This document shows positions 52,954 to 62,007 of a DNA stretch of 64,000 nt, piece after piece. The stretch lies in assembly GCA_965229445.1 (NCBI GenBank), contig OZ245876.1, forward strand, positions 2,604,001-2,668,000, given 5' to 3'. The position numbers and the translations under genes are program-made. Every line of letters begins with the position of its first letter. The first letter of the stretch is position 1. A model generated the notes under the pieces. That model was not told the origin of the DNA. It made no database searches and worked only from the letters and a program-made list of their open reading frames with translations. This stretch comes from Owenweeksia sp965229445. Its GTDB lineage: Bacteria > Bacteroidota > Bacteroidia > Flavobacteriales > Schleiferiaceae.

Positions 52954-53037
52954 AGCCCATACTTCCATAGCTTTGTCAAGACTCGAAATGCTGGGATTAG
53001 TTCACTAATTCCATTTCCTGTTTCTAATCCTGGCAAA

Positions 53038-53970
53038 ATGAAGGCATTGGTTTTTGATAAGCGTCTGGCATTAAAGAATGAAGTGCGGGAAGTGCCAATT
53101 CCGGTGCTCCGCAAGAATGAAGTGCTGATAAGCCTTAAAGCGGTATCCATCAACGCAGCAGATTATCGCTCCATTAAACTAGGGATGATTCCAAAGCAGA
53201 AGATCTTTGGATCAGCAATAGCAGGCATAGTAGAGAAGTCAGGAGGCGAATCTGGAAAGTTTAAAGAGGGTGATGAGGTATTGGCGGATTTAAGTGATGA
53301 TGGATTTGGTGGCCTGGCGGAGTATGCTGCAGTTCCGGAAAAATTGCTGGTTTCCAAACCGGAAAACCTAAGTTTTCAAGACGCGGTCTGCCTTCCCGTA
53401 GCATGCACCACGGCCTATAAGGCCATCGTGAAAGCCAATCACATGAAAGAAGGTAGTGAGGTCTTAATTGTAGGTAGTGCAGGTGGTGTAGGCAGCTTCG
53501 CGGTGCAGCTCGCTTCTTTTTACGGGGCAAGGGTAACGGGAGTGTGCAGCACTAAAAACCTATCCCAAACCCAAGCTCTGGGTGCACAGCATGTACTGGA
53601 CTATACCCAGCAGGATTTCACCAAAATGCCGGAGAAGTATGATGTGATTATGGCCATAAACGGAAGCTATCCCTTGCGAGCTTATGTCAAAGTTTTAAAA
53701 TCGAATGGAGTATGTGTAGTGGTGGGAGGTGCCTTGAATCAAATCTTAAAAGCCATGATGTTTGGTTGGATACACAATTTACGGGGTAAAAAGTTGAAAC
53801 TTGTAGCCGCCAAAGCTAATGCCGATGACCTAAGGTATATGGCTCAGTTGATGAGTGAGGGTCAAATTAAATCGGTAATTGAAAAAACATACCCGCTCGC
53901 GGAATCAGCACAAGCTATGGAGTATCTCAGTAAAAAACACGCTCAGGGAAAAATAGTGATCAAAATTTAA
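53038..53970 (+). CDS. Zinc-less MDR family oxidoreductase, quinone reductase-like
   Basis: 310 residues of the medium-chain dehydrogenase/reductase family. GroES-like N-terminal domain (VREVPIPVLRKNEVLISLKAVSINAADYRS) and a Rossmann fold with the NAD(P) motif LIVGSAGGVGSFAVQLAS. The structural and catalytic zinc cysteines are missing, so it belongs to the quinone oxidoreductase/RTN4IP1-like branch. Substrate unknown. It is the first of several unlinked plus-strand genes and has a TAGCTTTG box at 52968-52975. Confidence 0.87.
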   Translation: MKALVFDKRLALKNEVREVPIPVLRKNEVLISLKAVSINAADYRSIKLGMIPKQKIFGSAIAGIVEKSGGESGKFKEGDEVLADLSDDGFGGLAEYAAVPEKLLVSKPENLSFQDAVCLPVACTTAYKAIVKANHMKEGSEVLIVGSAGGVGSFAVQLASFYGARVTGVCSTKNLSQTQALGAQHVLDYTQQDFTKMPEKYDVIMAINGSYPLRAYVKVLKSNGVCVVVGGALNQILKAMMFGWIHNLRGKKLKLVAAKANADDLRYMAQLMSEGQIKSVIEKTYPLAESAQAMEYLSKKHAQGKIVIKI

Positions 53971-54064
53971 TTTCCCCTTGCATGAGTAGTTGTAAATTGT
54001 GTTGACGCAAGCTCATTGCGTATTAGAAGATCAATAGTATCTACTCAACTATTAAATACATAAA

Positions 54065-54361
54065 ATGTACAAAGACATTATAAGTTATGAATTGGCCGAA
54101 GGCAAGTCTGAGGAACACCTGTTAAACATTGCCGGAAAAATTGTGGAGAGTTGGATGAAAAATCTACCCGGATTTATAAAGTGGGAAATCAACCGAGGTA
54201 AGGGCAATGTTTATACGGACATCGTGTACTGGCAATCTGAAGCGGATGCAAAAAATGCCGAAAAGGAAATGGCCAATATTCCCAATGCCGGAGAGTGGTA
54301 TGAATGTTATAAGGAAGGATCTATTTCCTTTAAGAATTTGAGCTTGATCAAGGAGTTTTAA
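54065..54361 (+). CDS. Small protein, ABM/dimeric alpha-beta barrel type
   Basis: 98 residues without signal peptide. The beta-alpha-beta pattern (IISYELAEGKSEEHLLNIAGKIVESWMKNLPGF; YTDIVYWQSEADAKNAEKEMANIPNAGEWY) fits the ferredoxin-like dimeric barrel of antibiotic biosynthesis monooxygenase relatives, which include heme-degrading and unknown proteins. No catalytic residue can be named. It stands alone, with 94 bp upstream and 126 bp downstream. Confidence 0.7.
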   Translation: MYKDIISYELAEGKSEEHLLNIAGKIVESWMKNLPGFIKWEINRGKGNVYTDIVYWQSEADAKNAEKEMANIPNAGEWYECYKEGSISFKNLSLIKEF

Positions 54362-54487
54362 CTGTACTTGCCCGTTAAATGGGATTTGATTTTATTGAAC
54401 CAGAGGCACCTTCTATCAACCCAAAAGCTGCTTTCGTCAATAAGTGCTTTCAATCGCTAGTAATTTACCCTATGTTTACTTTCTGCA

Positions 54488-55621
54488 ATGGATGGTAGTT
54501 TGAAAATTCTCTTTTTGGCGAGCTGGTATCCAAATCGTCGTGACCCTCGGCTCGGCAATTTTGTACAGCGTCATGCAGAAGCCATTAGTGCCAGGCATGA
54601 AGTTTTTGCCGTTTCGGCGATTCCTCATTCCGAACCCTTTATCGATCGCATCCAAAAGGGCAAACTCACAGAGTATGTAGTTCATTATAGAAATGAATTG
54701 CCCTTAATTAGCTATTTCTGGTCGATTAGGAAAGGCATAAAAATGGCGAAAAAGCATGCCGGAGAATTTGATATCTGTCACGTCAATGTTGCCTGGCCAG
54801 CCGGCCTGGTCGCCATGTTTCTGGGGCTACCCTATATCGTATCGGAGCACTTTTCCGGTTACCTGCCTCAGCGAAAGTATAAATGGTCCCCACCTATAAA
54901 GTACTTCACCCGGAAAATCCTTGAAAAGGCTCAGGTGGTGATCCCGGTATCGGAATTCCTGAAAAAAGCCATGGCCGAATTTGCACCGAAGGCCAGGTTC
55001 AGCGTCATTCCTAATGTGGTAAACGATAAACTTTTTAAATATCAACCGCCTCCAAAAGATGGGATGTTCACCTTCGTGCACATTTCCAGTTTGGAGAATG
55101 AAAGCAAGAATATATCTGGAATGACAGATGCGCTGCGCAAGGTAGTTAGGCGTGGCAGATCGGATTTCATCGTGAAAATCGGTGGTGATGGTAACATGAG
55201 GGTGCTGGAGGACCATATCTACGGGAATGCATTACCCACACACCAGTTCATTGCCATTCCTGCTCAAGAACCTCATGAAGTGGCAGAGTTAATTGCCAAT
55301 AGTCATGCTTTGATTATGTTTAGTCACTATGAAACACAAAGTTGTACTATCCTGGAGGCATTATGTTCAGGACGTCCGGTCGTCACTTCAGCAGTAGGGG
55401 GCATACCTGAAATCACAGATGAATCCAATAGTCTTCAAATGGAAGATGATGACCGCATAGAATTCGCCAAATCCATCGAGCGCATGATCGACAATTATCA
55501 TCGATTCAATACCCGGGAAATTTCTGAAAAAGCGCTGGCCAAGTTCAGCTTCGAGGCCGTAGCAAAGCAATACGACGAAGTTTACTTTAGCGTGTTGAAG
55601 AGAGCACCATCAAGTCGTTAA
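54488..55621 (+). CDS. Glycosyltransferase family 4
   Basis: 377 residues, GT-B fold. N-terminal ILFLASWYPNRRDPRLGNFVQRHAEAI, WPAGLVAMFLGLPYIVSEH, then the nucleotide-sugar site SHYETQSCTILEALCSGRPVVTSAVGGIPEI (E-x7-E variant). It lacks the N-terminal motif of BshA although it is next to bshB1, so a role in bacillithiol is not supported. Its last 35 bp overlap the end of the convergent bshB1 gene. Confidence 0.88.
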   Translation: MDGSLKILFLASWYPNRRDPRLGNFVQRHAEAISARHEVFAVSAIPHSEPFIDRIQKGKLTEYVVHYRNELPLISYFWSIRKGIKMAKKHAGEFDICHVNVAWPAGLVAMFLGLPYIVSEHFSGYLPQRKYKWSPPIKYFTRKILEKAQVVIPVSEFLKKAMAEFAPKARFSVIPNVVNDKLFKYQPPPKDGMFTFVHISSLENESKNISGMTDALRKVVRRGRSDFIVKIGGDGNMRVLEDHIYGNALPTHQFIAIPAQEPHEVAELIANSHALIMFSHYETQSCTILEALCSGRPVVTSAVGGIPEITDESNSLQMEDDDRIEFAKSIERMIDNYHRFNTREISEKALAKFSFEAVAKQYDEVYFSVLKRAPSSR

Positions 55622-56312
55622 TTCCAATATCCTGGGCACTAATAAATGCTTCCCCATAATCGCAACCGATCAATCTTCCCATATCCCTGGCCCGATATTC
55701 AATGCTGTCTAAAAAGTTCTTGCCACTGATAACCGTTTCAGGTTCTTTTGATTGAGGATCGTAAAACTGAGAACGATAGGCCCGAATAGCTTTCATTTTA
55801 TGTTCAATAAAACCGCCAATATTTAGCACTAAGTCTGGCTTAAGGTTTTGAAACTGAATATAATGCAGAACCAATCTGGGTCTGTAAGCCTTTTGCTTAT
55901 TGCCGTCTAACTCCGTTTCAATTTTTTGTAAGCCTGCCAGAAAAGCCGCTGTTTTCACCAACTCCCCTCCCTTGCCATGATCCGGATGTCGATCTACGGG
56001 AGCATTGGCCAACACAATCTCCGGTTGATATTTTCGAATCATTTTGACCACCTCCATTTGATGCGCTTCGTCATCGCGAAAAAAGCCATCTCTAAATCCC
56101 AGGTTTTCTCTTACCACCACATTGAGTTCTTCTGCCGCATGCGCGGCTTCCTGCTCCCTGATTTGAACCGTCCCTCTTGTGCCGAGGTCACCACGGGTTA
56201 AATCCACGATGCCACAGCGATAACCCAGGGAGGCCTGTAAGGCTAGTGTACCACCGGCACTAATCTCAACATCATCCGGATGAGCACCAAAAGCAAGAAT
56301 ATCTAATTTCAT
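55587..56312 (-). CDS. bshB1: Bacillithiol biosynthesis deacetylase BshB1
   Basis: Deacetylates GlcNAc-malate, the second step of bacillithiol synthesis. LmbE/PIG-L fold with the zinc-binding motif FGAHPDDVEISAGGT at the N terminus and VDRHPDHGKGGELV. The ATG at 56310-56312 begins the family sequence MKLDILAFGAHPDD (241 residues); an upstream start at 56363 would place 17 residues before it. The promoter at 56341-56368 fits the shorter start. It converges on the GT4 gene with 35 bp overlap. BshA and BshC are not in the window. Confidence 0.92.
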   Translation of the reverse strand: MKLDILAFGAHPDDVEISAGGTLALQASLGYRCGIVDLTRGDLGTRGTVQIREQEAAHAAEELNVVVRENLGFRDGFFRDDEAHQMEVVKMIRKYQPEIVLANAPVDRHPDHGKGGELVKTAAFLAGLQKIETELDGNKQKAYRPRLVLHYIQFQNLKPDLVLNIGGFIEHKMKAIRAYRSQFYDPQSKEPETVISGKNFLDSIEYRARDMGRLIGCDYGEAFISAQDIGINDLMVLSSTR

Positions 56313-56340
56313 GGAGGAGTGTTTTATGAAATGAGGGAGG

Positions 56341-56368
56341 CAAAAGTACCTAATGCTACTCAATCCAA
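56341..56368 (-). promoter_or_regulatory. Promoter of bshB1
   Basis: On the minus strand: TTG at 56368-56366, 17-bp spacer, TACTTTTG at 56348-56341, a full match to the Bacteroidota consensus. It lies just upstream of the ATG at 56312, leaving a leader of about 25 bases, and thereby supports this start over the one at 56363. Confidence 0.7.
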
Positions 56369-56465
56369 CTCTAGCTTTAAAAAGTGTAAAGCAATTCAGA
56401 TTTACTGTAGGGATAATTACTACTTTCGCGCCCGAAAAGTTTAATATTCTAACCCGAAGACAGCT

Positions 56466-56882
56466 ATGTCAAATAAGACTTTCACCATGATTAAGCCCGA
56501 TGCCGTATCCAGTGGCTATATCGGGGGTATCCTAAATCAGATCAACGAAGCAGGATTTCGCATTTCAGCCATGAAAATGACTCAACTTTCACGTTCTGAT
56601 GCGGAACAGTTTTATGCTATCCATAAAGATCGACCATTTTTTGGTGAGTTGGTAGAATACATGACTTCGGGACCCATTGTAGCCGCCATCCTGGAAAAAA
56701 GCAATGCGGTGGAAGATTTTCGAAAGTTGATTGGGGCTACAGATCCAGCACAAGCAGAAGAGGGTACCATCAGAAAGAAGTATGCGACTTCCATTGCCGC
56801 AAATGCAGTTCACGGCAGTGATTCAGATGATAATGCTTTGATTGAGGGTAATTTCTTCTTTCCTACCAGAGAGCGCTACTGA
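56466..56882 (+). CDS. ndk: Nucleoside diphosphate kinase
   Basis: Moves the gamma-phosphate between nucleoside triphosphates and diphosphates. 138 residues, normal length. Family start FTMIKPDAVSSGYIGGIL, the RPFFGELVEYMTSGPIVAAIL segment, and the active-site histidine in NAVHGSDSDDNA. A TACTTTCG box lies at 56421-56428. It converges on the DUF721 gene, with stops adjoining at 56882/56883. Confidence 0.97.
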   Translation: MSNKTFTMIKPDAVSSGYIGGILNQINEAGFRISAMKMTQLSRSDAEQFYAIHKDRPFFGELVEYMTSGPIVAAILEKSNAVEDFRKLIGATDPAQAEEGTIRKKYATSIAANAVHGSDSDDNALIEGNFFFPTRERY

Positions 56883-57215
56883 TTAGCGAAATTCCAGTCT
56901 GGCTAATTTTATTCGGGGCATCAGGCGATGGTTGATGCGCTCCAGCAATTCTGTGCGACGTAAGTTCAATTCATTGCGCAAAACGGATGAACTGAGGTAA
57001 ACCGTGAGGGTATCTCCTTGTAAGCGCACTTTCTTGGTCTTGAGGTTTATGGCTCTGCCCGCCAATTCCTCCCAGCGACCATATATTTCTGTTTCAATCA
57101 CTTTCTCCTCCATCCCGGTGGATTTGAGAAAGAGCTTTAGTGCTTCGCCCAAACTTTGTTCATTGTTCTTCTTCACGGTTACTTTCTTCAAAATTAAATA
57201 CACGAGATTCTTCAT
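56883..57215 (-). CDS. DUF721 protein
   Basis: 110 residues from the ATG at 57215, of the DUF721/DciA-like family. DciA in other bacteria loads the replicative helicase. Core: QSLGEALKLFLKSTGMEEKVIETEIYGRWEELAGRAINLKTKKVRLQGDTLTVYLSSSVLRNELNLRR. The start is open: the ATG overlaps recF by 56 bp; a GTG at 57176 (overlap 17 bp) would begin right at the conserved NEQSLGEAL and is plausible. It follows recF, as in many Bacteroidota. Confidence 0.85.
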   Translation of the reverse strand: MKNLVYLILKKVTVKKNNEQSLGEALKLFLKSTGMEEKVIETEIYGRWEELAGRAINLKTKKVRLQGDTLTVYLSSSVLRNELNLRRTELLERINHRLMPRIKLARLEFR

Positions 57216-58266
57216 CCAGCGCTCTCACCAGTGCCGCTGTACGTTCGGGGTGTGTATCAGTAATGAATATCTGCCCAAAACTTTCATCATGCACTAATTT
57301 AACCAGTTCTGCCACGCGACTCTCATCAAGTTTATCGAAGATATCGTCGAGAAGCAGTACCGGTTTTACTCCTTGCTTATGGTGGAGAAATTCGTATTGT
57401 GCGAGCTTTAAAGCAATTAAAAAAGACTTTTGCTGGCCTTGAGAACCAAAGCGTTTTACCTTTCTTCCATCCAGCTCAAACTCCAGGTCATCGCGATGAA
57501 TTCCAGCACCGCTATACTGATTCCGCAAGTCTTGTTGCAAGTAACTCTCAAATAAAGCAGTGAAATTCTGCTCATTCAGGTGAGAACGATACTTTATTTC
57601 AGGTAGTTCAGACTTTGAAGCAATGCGATTATAAAAGTACGTCAATTTGGGAGCCAGGTCATGGAGAAAGTCCTTTCTTTTCTCATGAATGCGCAGGCCA
57701 CGTTCCATCATTTGCCGATCGTAAACTTCAAGACTGGCACGGTCAAATAGTGCGTTTGCGGCAAAATACTTTAGAAGTGCGTTTCGCTGCTGCAGGGCTT
57801 TGTTATACTGAACCACATCATCCAGGTATATTGGATCGGATTGACTGATGACGGAATCCATGAATTTCCGTCTAATTTCAGATCCTTCAGTAATTAAATC
57901 CCGGTCATAGGGTGAAATGATAACCGATGGGTAACGTCCTATGTGCTCTGCCAGTCGGCTATAAGTCTTCTTGTTTCTACTGAATTGTTTTTTCTCACCG
58001 CGCTTTACCCCACAATAAATATGATCTACGGCCTCGTTCCGCACAAAGTCTCCTTCCACCACAAAGAATTCCTTTTCATCCTTAATATTCTGACTATCAA
58101 TAGAATTAAAATAGCTCTTACAGACAGAAAGGTAGTGAACGGCATCGAGTAGGTTCGTTTTACCAGAGCCGTTAGGGCCTACAAAACAGTTGAGTTTAGG
58201 GGAGAAATTAAACTCCCCCTGATCCCAACTTTTGAAGTTTACGATTTGTAAATTATCTAAGTGCAT
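57160..58266 (-). CDS. recF: DNA replication and repair protein RecF
   Basis: SMC-like ATPase that loads RecA at gaps with RecO and RecR. 368 residues. Walker A VGPNGSGKTNLLDAV (~29-43), signature QGQQKSFLIALKLAQ, Walker B PVLLLDDIFDKLDESR, and D-loop FITDTHPERT. First gene of a pair with DUF721 (overlap). It is divergent from the TPR gene by 98 bp. Confidence 0.96.
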   Translation of the reverse strand: MHLDNLQIVNFKSWDQGEFNFSPKLNCFVGPNGSGKTNLLDAVHYLSVCKSYFNSIDSQNIKDEKEFFVVEGDFVRNEAVDHIYCGVKRGEKKQFSRNKKTYSRLAEHIGRYPSVIISPYDRDLITEGSEIRRKFMDSVISQSDPIYLDDVVQYNKALQQRNALLKYFAANALFDRASLEVYDRQMMERGLRIHEKRKDFLHDLAPKLTYFYNRIASKSELPEIKYRSHLNEQNFTALFESYLQQDLRNQYSGAGIHRDDLEFELDGRKVKRFGSQGQQKSFLIALKLAQYEFLHHKQGVKPVLLLDDIFDKLDESRVAELVKLVHDESFGQIFITDTHPERTAALVRALDEESRVFNFEESNREEEQ

Positions 58267-58329
58267 TGACTTCGCAAAAATAACCTAAGTATTGACCTGA
58301 GCTTAATACGAGCCATTGGAAAAAAAAGC

Positions 58330-58337
58330 TAATTTTG
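58330..58337 (+). promoter_or_regulatory. -7 element of the TPR-ribH operon
   Basis: TAATTTTG (consensus TAnnTTTG), 27 bases before the ATG at 58365. No TTG at the right spacing. Confidence 0.45.
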
Positions 58338-58364
58338 CGCCTCTTAAGAAAAGGCTGAAGATTA

Positions 58365-59060
58365 ATGGCTAAGCAAAACAAGAATACTGCTGATGATGAG
58401 GTACTGGTTGACGTAACCCAGAGCATTACCAAAGCAGAAAAGTTTTTTGAAGAGAATCGCAAAAGCATCACCGTTATCGCGGTAGCGTTATTTGCTATAG
58501 TGGGGGGATACTTCGCTTATCTCTATTTCTATTTACAACCCAGAGAGGAAGAAGCTCAACAGGAGATCTTTTGGGCACAGCAATATTTCGAGCAGGATTC
58601 ATTGAAGCTGGCTATCAACGGAGACGGGGCACATTACGGCTTTCTGGATATTGCTGCAGACTATTCAGGTACCAAAGCAGGAAACCTGGCGAATTATTAC
58701 GCAGGTATTTGTTATTTAAATCTGGGGGAATTTGATAATGCCATTGCCCTCCTGGATGAGTTTGATAGCAATGACCCTATTTTAAGCGTGATTGCAGAAG
58801 GTGCTATAGGCGATGCTTTTTTAGAGTTAAATCAGCCCAAGGAAGCGCTGGACTATTATAAACGAGCAGTGAGCGGTCAGGATAATGAGTTCATCGTACC
58901 ATTTTACCTTTTGAAGGCTGGCTTGTTGGCAGAACTCAATGGAGATAATAAGGAGGCTCTAAACTTCTATGAGCGCATAAAAAAGGAGTTTCCCGATTCT
59001 AAGGAAGCCTCCGACATCGATAAATACATTGCCCGCGTAGAGATTAAAAATCCTGCCTGA
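58365..59060 (+). CDS. Membrane-anchored TPR protein (YfgM-like)
   Basis: 231 residues. Charged cytoplasmic N terminus (~1-38), one helix (~39-62, ITVIAVALFAIVGGYFAYLYFYL), then a periplasmic part with about four TPR-like units (LANYYAGICYLNLGEFDNAIALL; AIGDAFLELNQPKEALDYYKRA; KAGLLAELNGDNKEALNFYERI). Resembles YfgM, the SecYEG-associated periplasmic chaperone, in size and topology, but the match is structural only. Its stop shares a base with the ribH start (TGATG). Confidence 0.78.
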   Translation: MAKQNKNTADDEVLVDVTQSITKAEKFFEENRKSITVIAVALFAIVGGYFAYLYFYLQPREEEAQQEIFWAQQYFEQDSLKLAINGDGAHYGFLDIAADYSGTKAGNLANYYAGICYLNLGEFDNAIALLDEFDSNDPILSVIAEGAIGDAFLELNQPKEALDYYKRAVSGQDNEFIVPFYLLKAGLLAELNGDNKEALNFYERIKKEFPDSKEASDIDKYIARVEIKNPA

Positions 59061-59581
59061 TGGCAACCTCTGGTGTAGATTTATCCAAGTTTGACCCGGA
59101 AGAGTTTGCGGATGTTGAAGGAATACGCATTGCTCTGGTAGTGGCCGAGTGGAATGCTGAGATCACTTCAGCTCTGGCGGTTGGGGCTATTGAAACCCTT
59201 CTGGCGGCAGGTATCAAAGAAGCTAGTATTCACAGACATGATGTACCCGGAAGTTTTGAGCTGGTTTATGGCGCTAAAAAGCTTTGTGAAAAATCCGGTT
59301 ATGATGCCATCATTGCTATTGGCTGTGTAATTCAGGGGGAAACTAAACACTTCGATTTTGTTTGTCAGGGAGTAACGCATGGCATTCAGGAACTCAACCT
59401 CAACTACGATACACCGGTAATTTACTGTGTGTTAACCGATAATCACATAGAGCAATCCAGAGCACGTTCCGGTGGCAAACATGGCAATAAAGGCGTAGAA
59501 GCTGCGGTCTCAGCCTTGAAGATGGCATCTTTACGCAGAGCATTCAGTAAGGGCTCACCCGTCAAGGGCTTCCGCAAATAG
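59060..59581 (+). CDS. ribH: 6,7-dimethyl-8-ribityllumazine synthase
   Basis: Joins 5-amino-6-ribitylaminouracil with dihydroxybutanone phosphate in riboflavin synthesis. 173 residues. Conserved: VVAEWNAEITSALAVGA, RHDVPGSFELVYGAKKL, AIGCVIQGETKHFDFVC (His as base) and CVLTDNHIEQSRARSG. Riboflavin also feeds FMN into the NqrB/NqrC sites. Overlaps the TPR gene by one base. The tail overlaps the convergent rimO end by 27 bp. Confidence 0.96.
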   Translation: MATSGVDLSKFDPEEFADVEGIRIALVVAEWNAEITSALAVGAIETLLAAGIKEASIHRHDVPGSFELVYGAKKLCEKSGYDAIIAIGCVIQGETKHFDFVCQGVTHGIQELNLNYDTPVIYCVLTDNHIEQSRARSGGKHGNKGVEAAVSALKMASLRRAFSKGSPVKGFRK

Positions 59582-60856
59582 ATCATAGTCCGTAGCTCCC
59601 GTTATCTTCACACGGCAGAATTCACCTATTCTAAGATACTCAGCATTAATCAATACTTCGTTATCTACATCCGGGGAATCATACTCACTGCGCGCCACAA
59701 AATATTCACCTTCCTTACGATCTATCAATACGCTCATCTCCTGCCCGATCATGGCTTCGTTGAGCTGAGTGGATACTTCCTGTTGTACCGCCATTATTTC
59801 TGAGGCGCGTTGTTGCTTCACTTCTGCAGGAACATCATCCTCCAAAGCAAAGGCATGCGTATTCTCTTCATGACTGTATGTGAAACAACCCAAACGCTCG
59901 AAGCGCATTTCCCTTACCCACTTCTTCATAAGTTGAAAATCTGCTTCCGTTTCGCCAGGATAGCCAACAATTAGGGTAGTTCTAATGGCGATACCAGGGA
60001 CCTTATTTCGCATTAAGCGCAGAAGGCGGTCTGTTTTAGCTTTAGAAGTTCCGCGACGCATAGATTTAAGAACCGGGTCTGCAATGTGTTGCAAGGGAAT
60101 ATCAATATAGTTGCAAATCTTAGGTTCCTTTTTTATAACATCCAATACATCTTCGGGGAAACCGGTGGGAAAGAGATAATGTAGGCGAATCCATTCAATG
60201 CCCTCCACTTTAACCAACTCAGAAAGCAAATCGGCAAGAGCGCGTTTTTTATAAATATCGAGGCCATAATAGGTAAGATCTTGAGCAATAAGGATCAACT
60301 CCTTTACGCCTTTGGCCGCCAAGGCAGAAGCTTCTGTTACTATATCCTCAATTGGCGTGGAGCGATGACCACCGCGCATCAATGGAATAGCACAGAATGA
60401 ACAAGGCCGGTCACAGCCTTCTGAAATCTTCAGATAGGCATAGTGTGCAGGCGTGGTGGTTAGTCTCTCACCTACCAATTCCTTTTTATAATCAGCGCCC
60501 AGAGCTTTGAGCAATCTCGGCAACTCACGCGTGCCGAAATACTGATCAACATTGCTAATCTCCTTTTCCAAATCTGGTTTGTAACGTTCGGATAAACATC
60601 CAGTAACAAATACCTGATCTACTTCACCCCTCTCCTTGCGATCAACAAAATCAAGGATGGTATTAACAGATTCTTCCTTGGCATTGTCGATAAACCCACA
60701 AGTGTTTATCACCACAATATTGCCTTCTTCTTCGTGGGCCACTTCCTTACCATTGGCCTGTAACTGACCCATTAAGACTTCAGAATCATAGATATTCTTG
60801 GAGCAGCCCAGGGTAACAATATTGATCTTATTCTTCTTCCTTGATTTGGTGCGCAT
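59555..60856 (-). CDS. rimO: Ribosomal protein S12 methylthiotransferase RimO
   Basis: Radical SAM enzyme that adds a methylthio group to Asp88 of ribosomal protein S12. 433 residues. N-terminal UPF0004 domain with cysteines in TLGCSKNIYDSE, VINTCGFIDNA and VTGCLSERY; radical SAM CxxxCxxC motif CDRPCSFCAIP; C-terminal TRAM domain (~370-433). The RGGHRSTPIEDI run identifies RimO over MiaB. It lies 8 bp downstream of the exported-protein gene. Confidence 0.95.
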   Translation of the reverse strand: MRTKSRKKNKINIVTLGCSKNIYDSEVLMGQLQANGKEVAHEEEGNIVVINTCGFIDNAKEESVNTILDFVDRKERGEVDQVFVTGCLSERYKPDLEKEISNVDQYFGTRELPRLLKALGADYKKELVGERLTTTPAHYAYLKISEGCDRPCSFCAIPLMRGGHRSTPIEDIVTEASALAAKGVKELILIAQDLTYYGLDIYKKRALADLLSELVKVEGIEWIRLHYLFPTGFPEDVLDVIKKEPKICNYIDIPLQHIADPVLKSMRRGTSKAKTDRLLRLMRNKVPGIAIRTTLIVGYPGETEADFQLMKKWVREMRFERLGCFTYSHEENTHAFALEDDVPAEVKQQRASEIMAVQQEVSTQLNEAMIGQEMSVLIDRKEGEYFVARSEYDSPDVDNEVLINAEYLRIGEFCRVKITGATDYDLFAEALDG

Positions 60857-60864
60857 TTAATGTT

Positions 60865-62007
60865 TTATGGGTTTAGTCGTTTGGCCATCATCTTGCGGGA
60901 ATGATTATCTGAAAATCCAAAAATCAACCTGATTTCCAAGGCATTGCCTGACAGATTCGCATTTATGTGGTTCTGGTAATTAAGGAAACTATATCTCCCC
61001 TCCAACCTCACATAATTCTGATAATTATAATAGAATGTATATGCCATGCCCAGATGGAAATTTGGACTGCTTAAATTTTCGGCCTCATACTCTTCTCCTT
61101 CATACACATGAAAAGTAATGCCATCATAGGCAATGCCAGCACCTACTGAAATGTCGCTTCGTAAATCCCTGTACAGGGAACGGTAAGCATCTATGCCAAT
61201 GTTGAATGAAAAAAAATAGTCATCCACAAATATGGAGTCGTCACGCCTTACCATATACTCGTTTGCAGCTTTCAAAAACCTAAAGCTAGCTCCTGCACTG
61301 TAGCGCATCTTATTGGTGTAACCTGAAGCCGTGAACCCAACCAGGGGGTGACTTCCCAATCGATTTAATTTTGCATGTGGTATCCACACTCCAGTAAATA
61401 AATCGAATGAGAACTCATCTCCATATACGGTTTCCATTAAGACATTGTTGAATTCCTGTTGCGTCAGAGCATCACTGTAATTATCACTTTTCAACTTTTC
61501 GAGCAGTGGTAATTCATCTCCCGAATACGCTATTAGAATATCCTTTTGTAGTTGGTTGGTGGGAGGATGTAGCAGCTCCTCTTTCGCCCAGGAATTTAGA
61601 AATTCGTAGTATTTGCGGTGTGCCGTAAGCCATGCCAAACGCGTTTGCTCAGGTTGATCCCAGCCGGAGATCCTGGTTGTAGAATTATAGTGGTAATGAT
61701 TTAAAATGCTTAAGAGCTTAGGATAGTCTGACCTTATAAAATTGCTGGTACTTATGGCATTAAGTAATTCAAAATGCTTGAAATGATCACTCATTTCGCA
61801 ATGCTGATTGTAATACTCAACCATATACCCCAAGCTGTCCCATTTTTGCTGTTCGTGATACTGCGGTATGAGTCGCATCAGGTTGTAACCGATTGAATAA
61901 CAATCTGGTATATTCTTTTCCCAGGGACTTTCAATTTTCACAAATTCCTGTCCGGAAAGACCATACCCAAAGCTTGCCATAAATACTACCAGAAGGGCGC
62001 CACGCAT
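60865..62007 (-). CDS. Exported protein of unknown function, coupled to ftsY
   Basis: 380 residues, not recognised. Signal peptide (MRGALLVVFMASFGYGLSGQ). N-terminal half helical and aromatic-rich (residues ~30-170, DHFKHFELLNAISTSNF); C-terminal half looks like beta strands (ASGYTNKMRYSAGASFRFL, FHLGMAYTFYYNYQNYVRLEGRYSFLNYQ), possibly a small outer membrane barrel. The start shares a base with the ftsY stop (TAATG, 62005-62009), so it is likely translated after ftsY. It lies 8 bp before rimO. Confidence 0.75.
   Translation of the reverse strand: MRGALLVVFMASFGYGLSGQEFVKIESPWEKNIPDCYSIGYNLMRLIPQYHEQQKWDSLGYMVEYYNQHCEMSDHFKHFELLNAISTSNFIRSDYPKLLSILNHYHYNSTTRISGWDQPEQTRLAWLTAHRKYYEFLNSWAKEELLHPPTNQLQKDILIAYSGDELPLLEKLKSDNYSDALTQQEFNNVLMETVYGDEFSFDLFTGVWIPHAKLNRLGSHPLVGFTASGYTNKMRYSAGASFRFLKAANEYMVRRDDSIFVDDYFFSFNIGIDAYRSLYRDLRSDISVGAGIAYDGITFHVYEGEEYEAENLSSPNFHLGMAYTFYYNYQNYVRLEGRYSFLNYQNHINANLSGNALEIRLIFGFSDNHSRKMMAKRLNP

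Noticed and set aside
54488..55621. Call as BshA beside bshB1
   Set aside because: The N-terminal BshA motifs are absent and the gene is on the opposite strand; called generic GT4.
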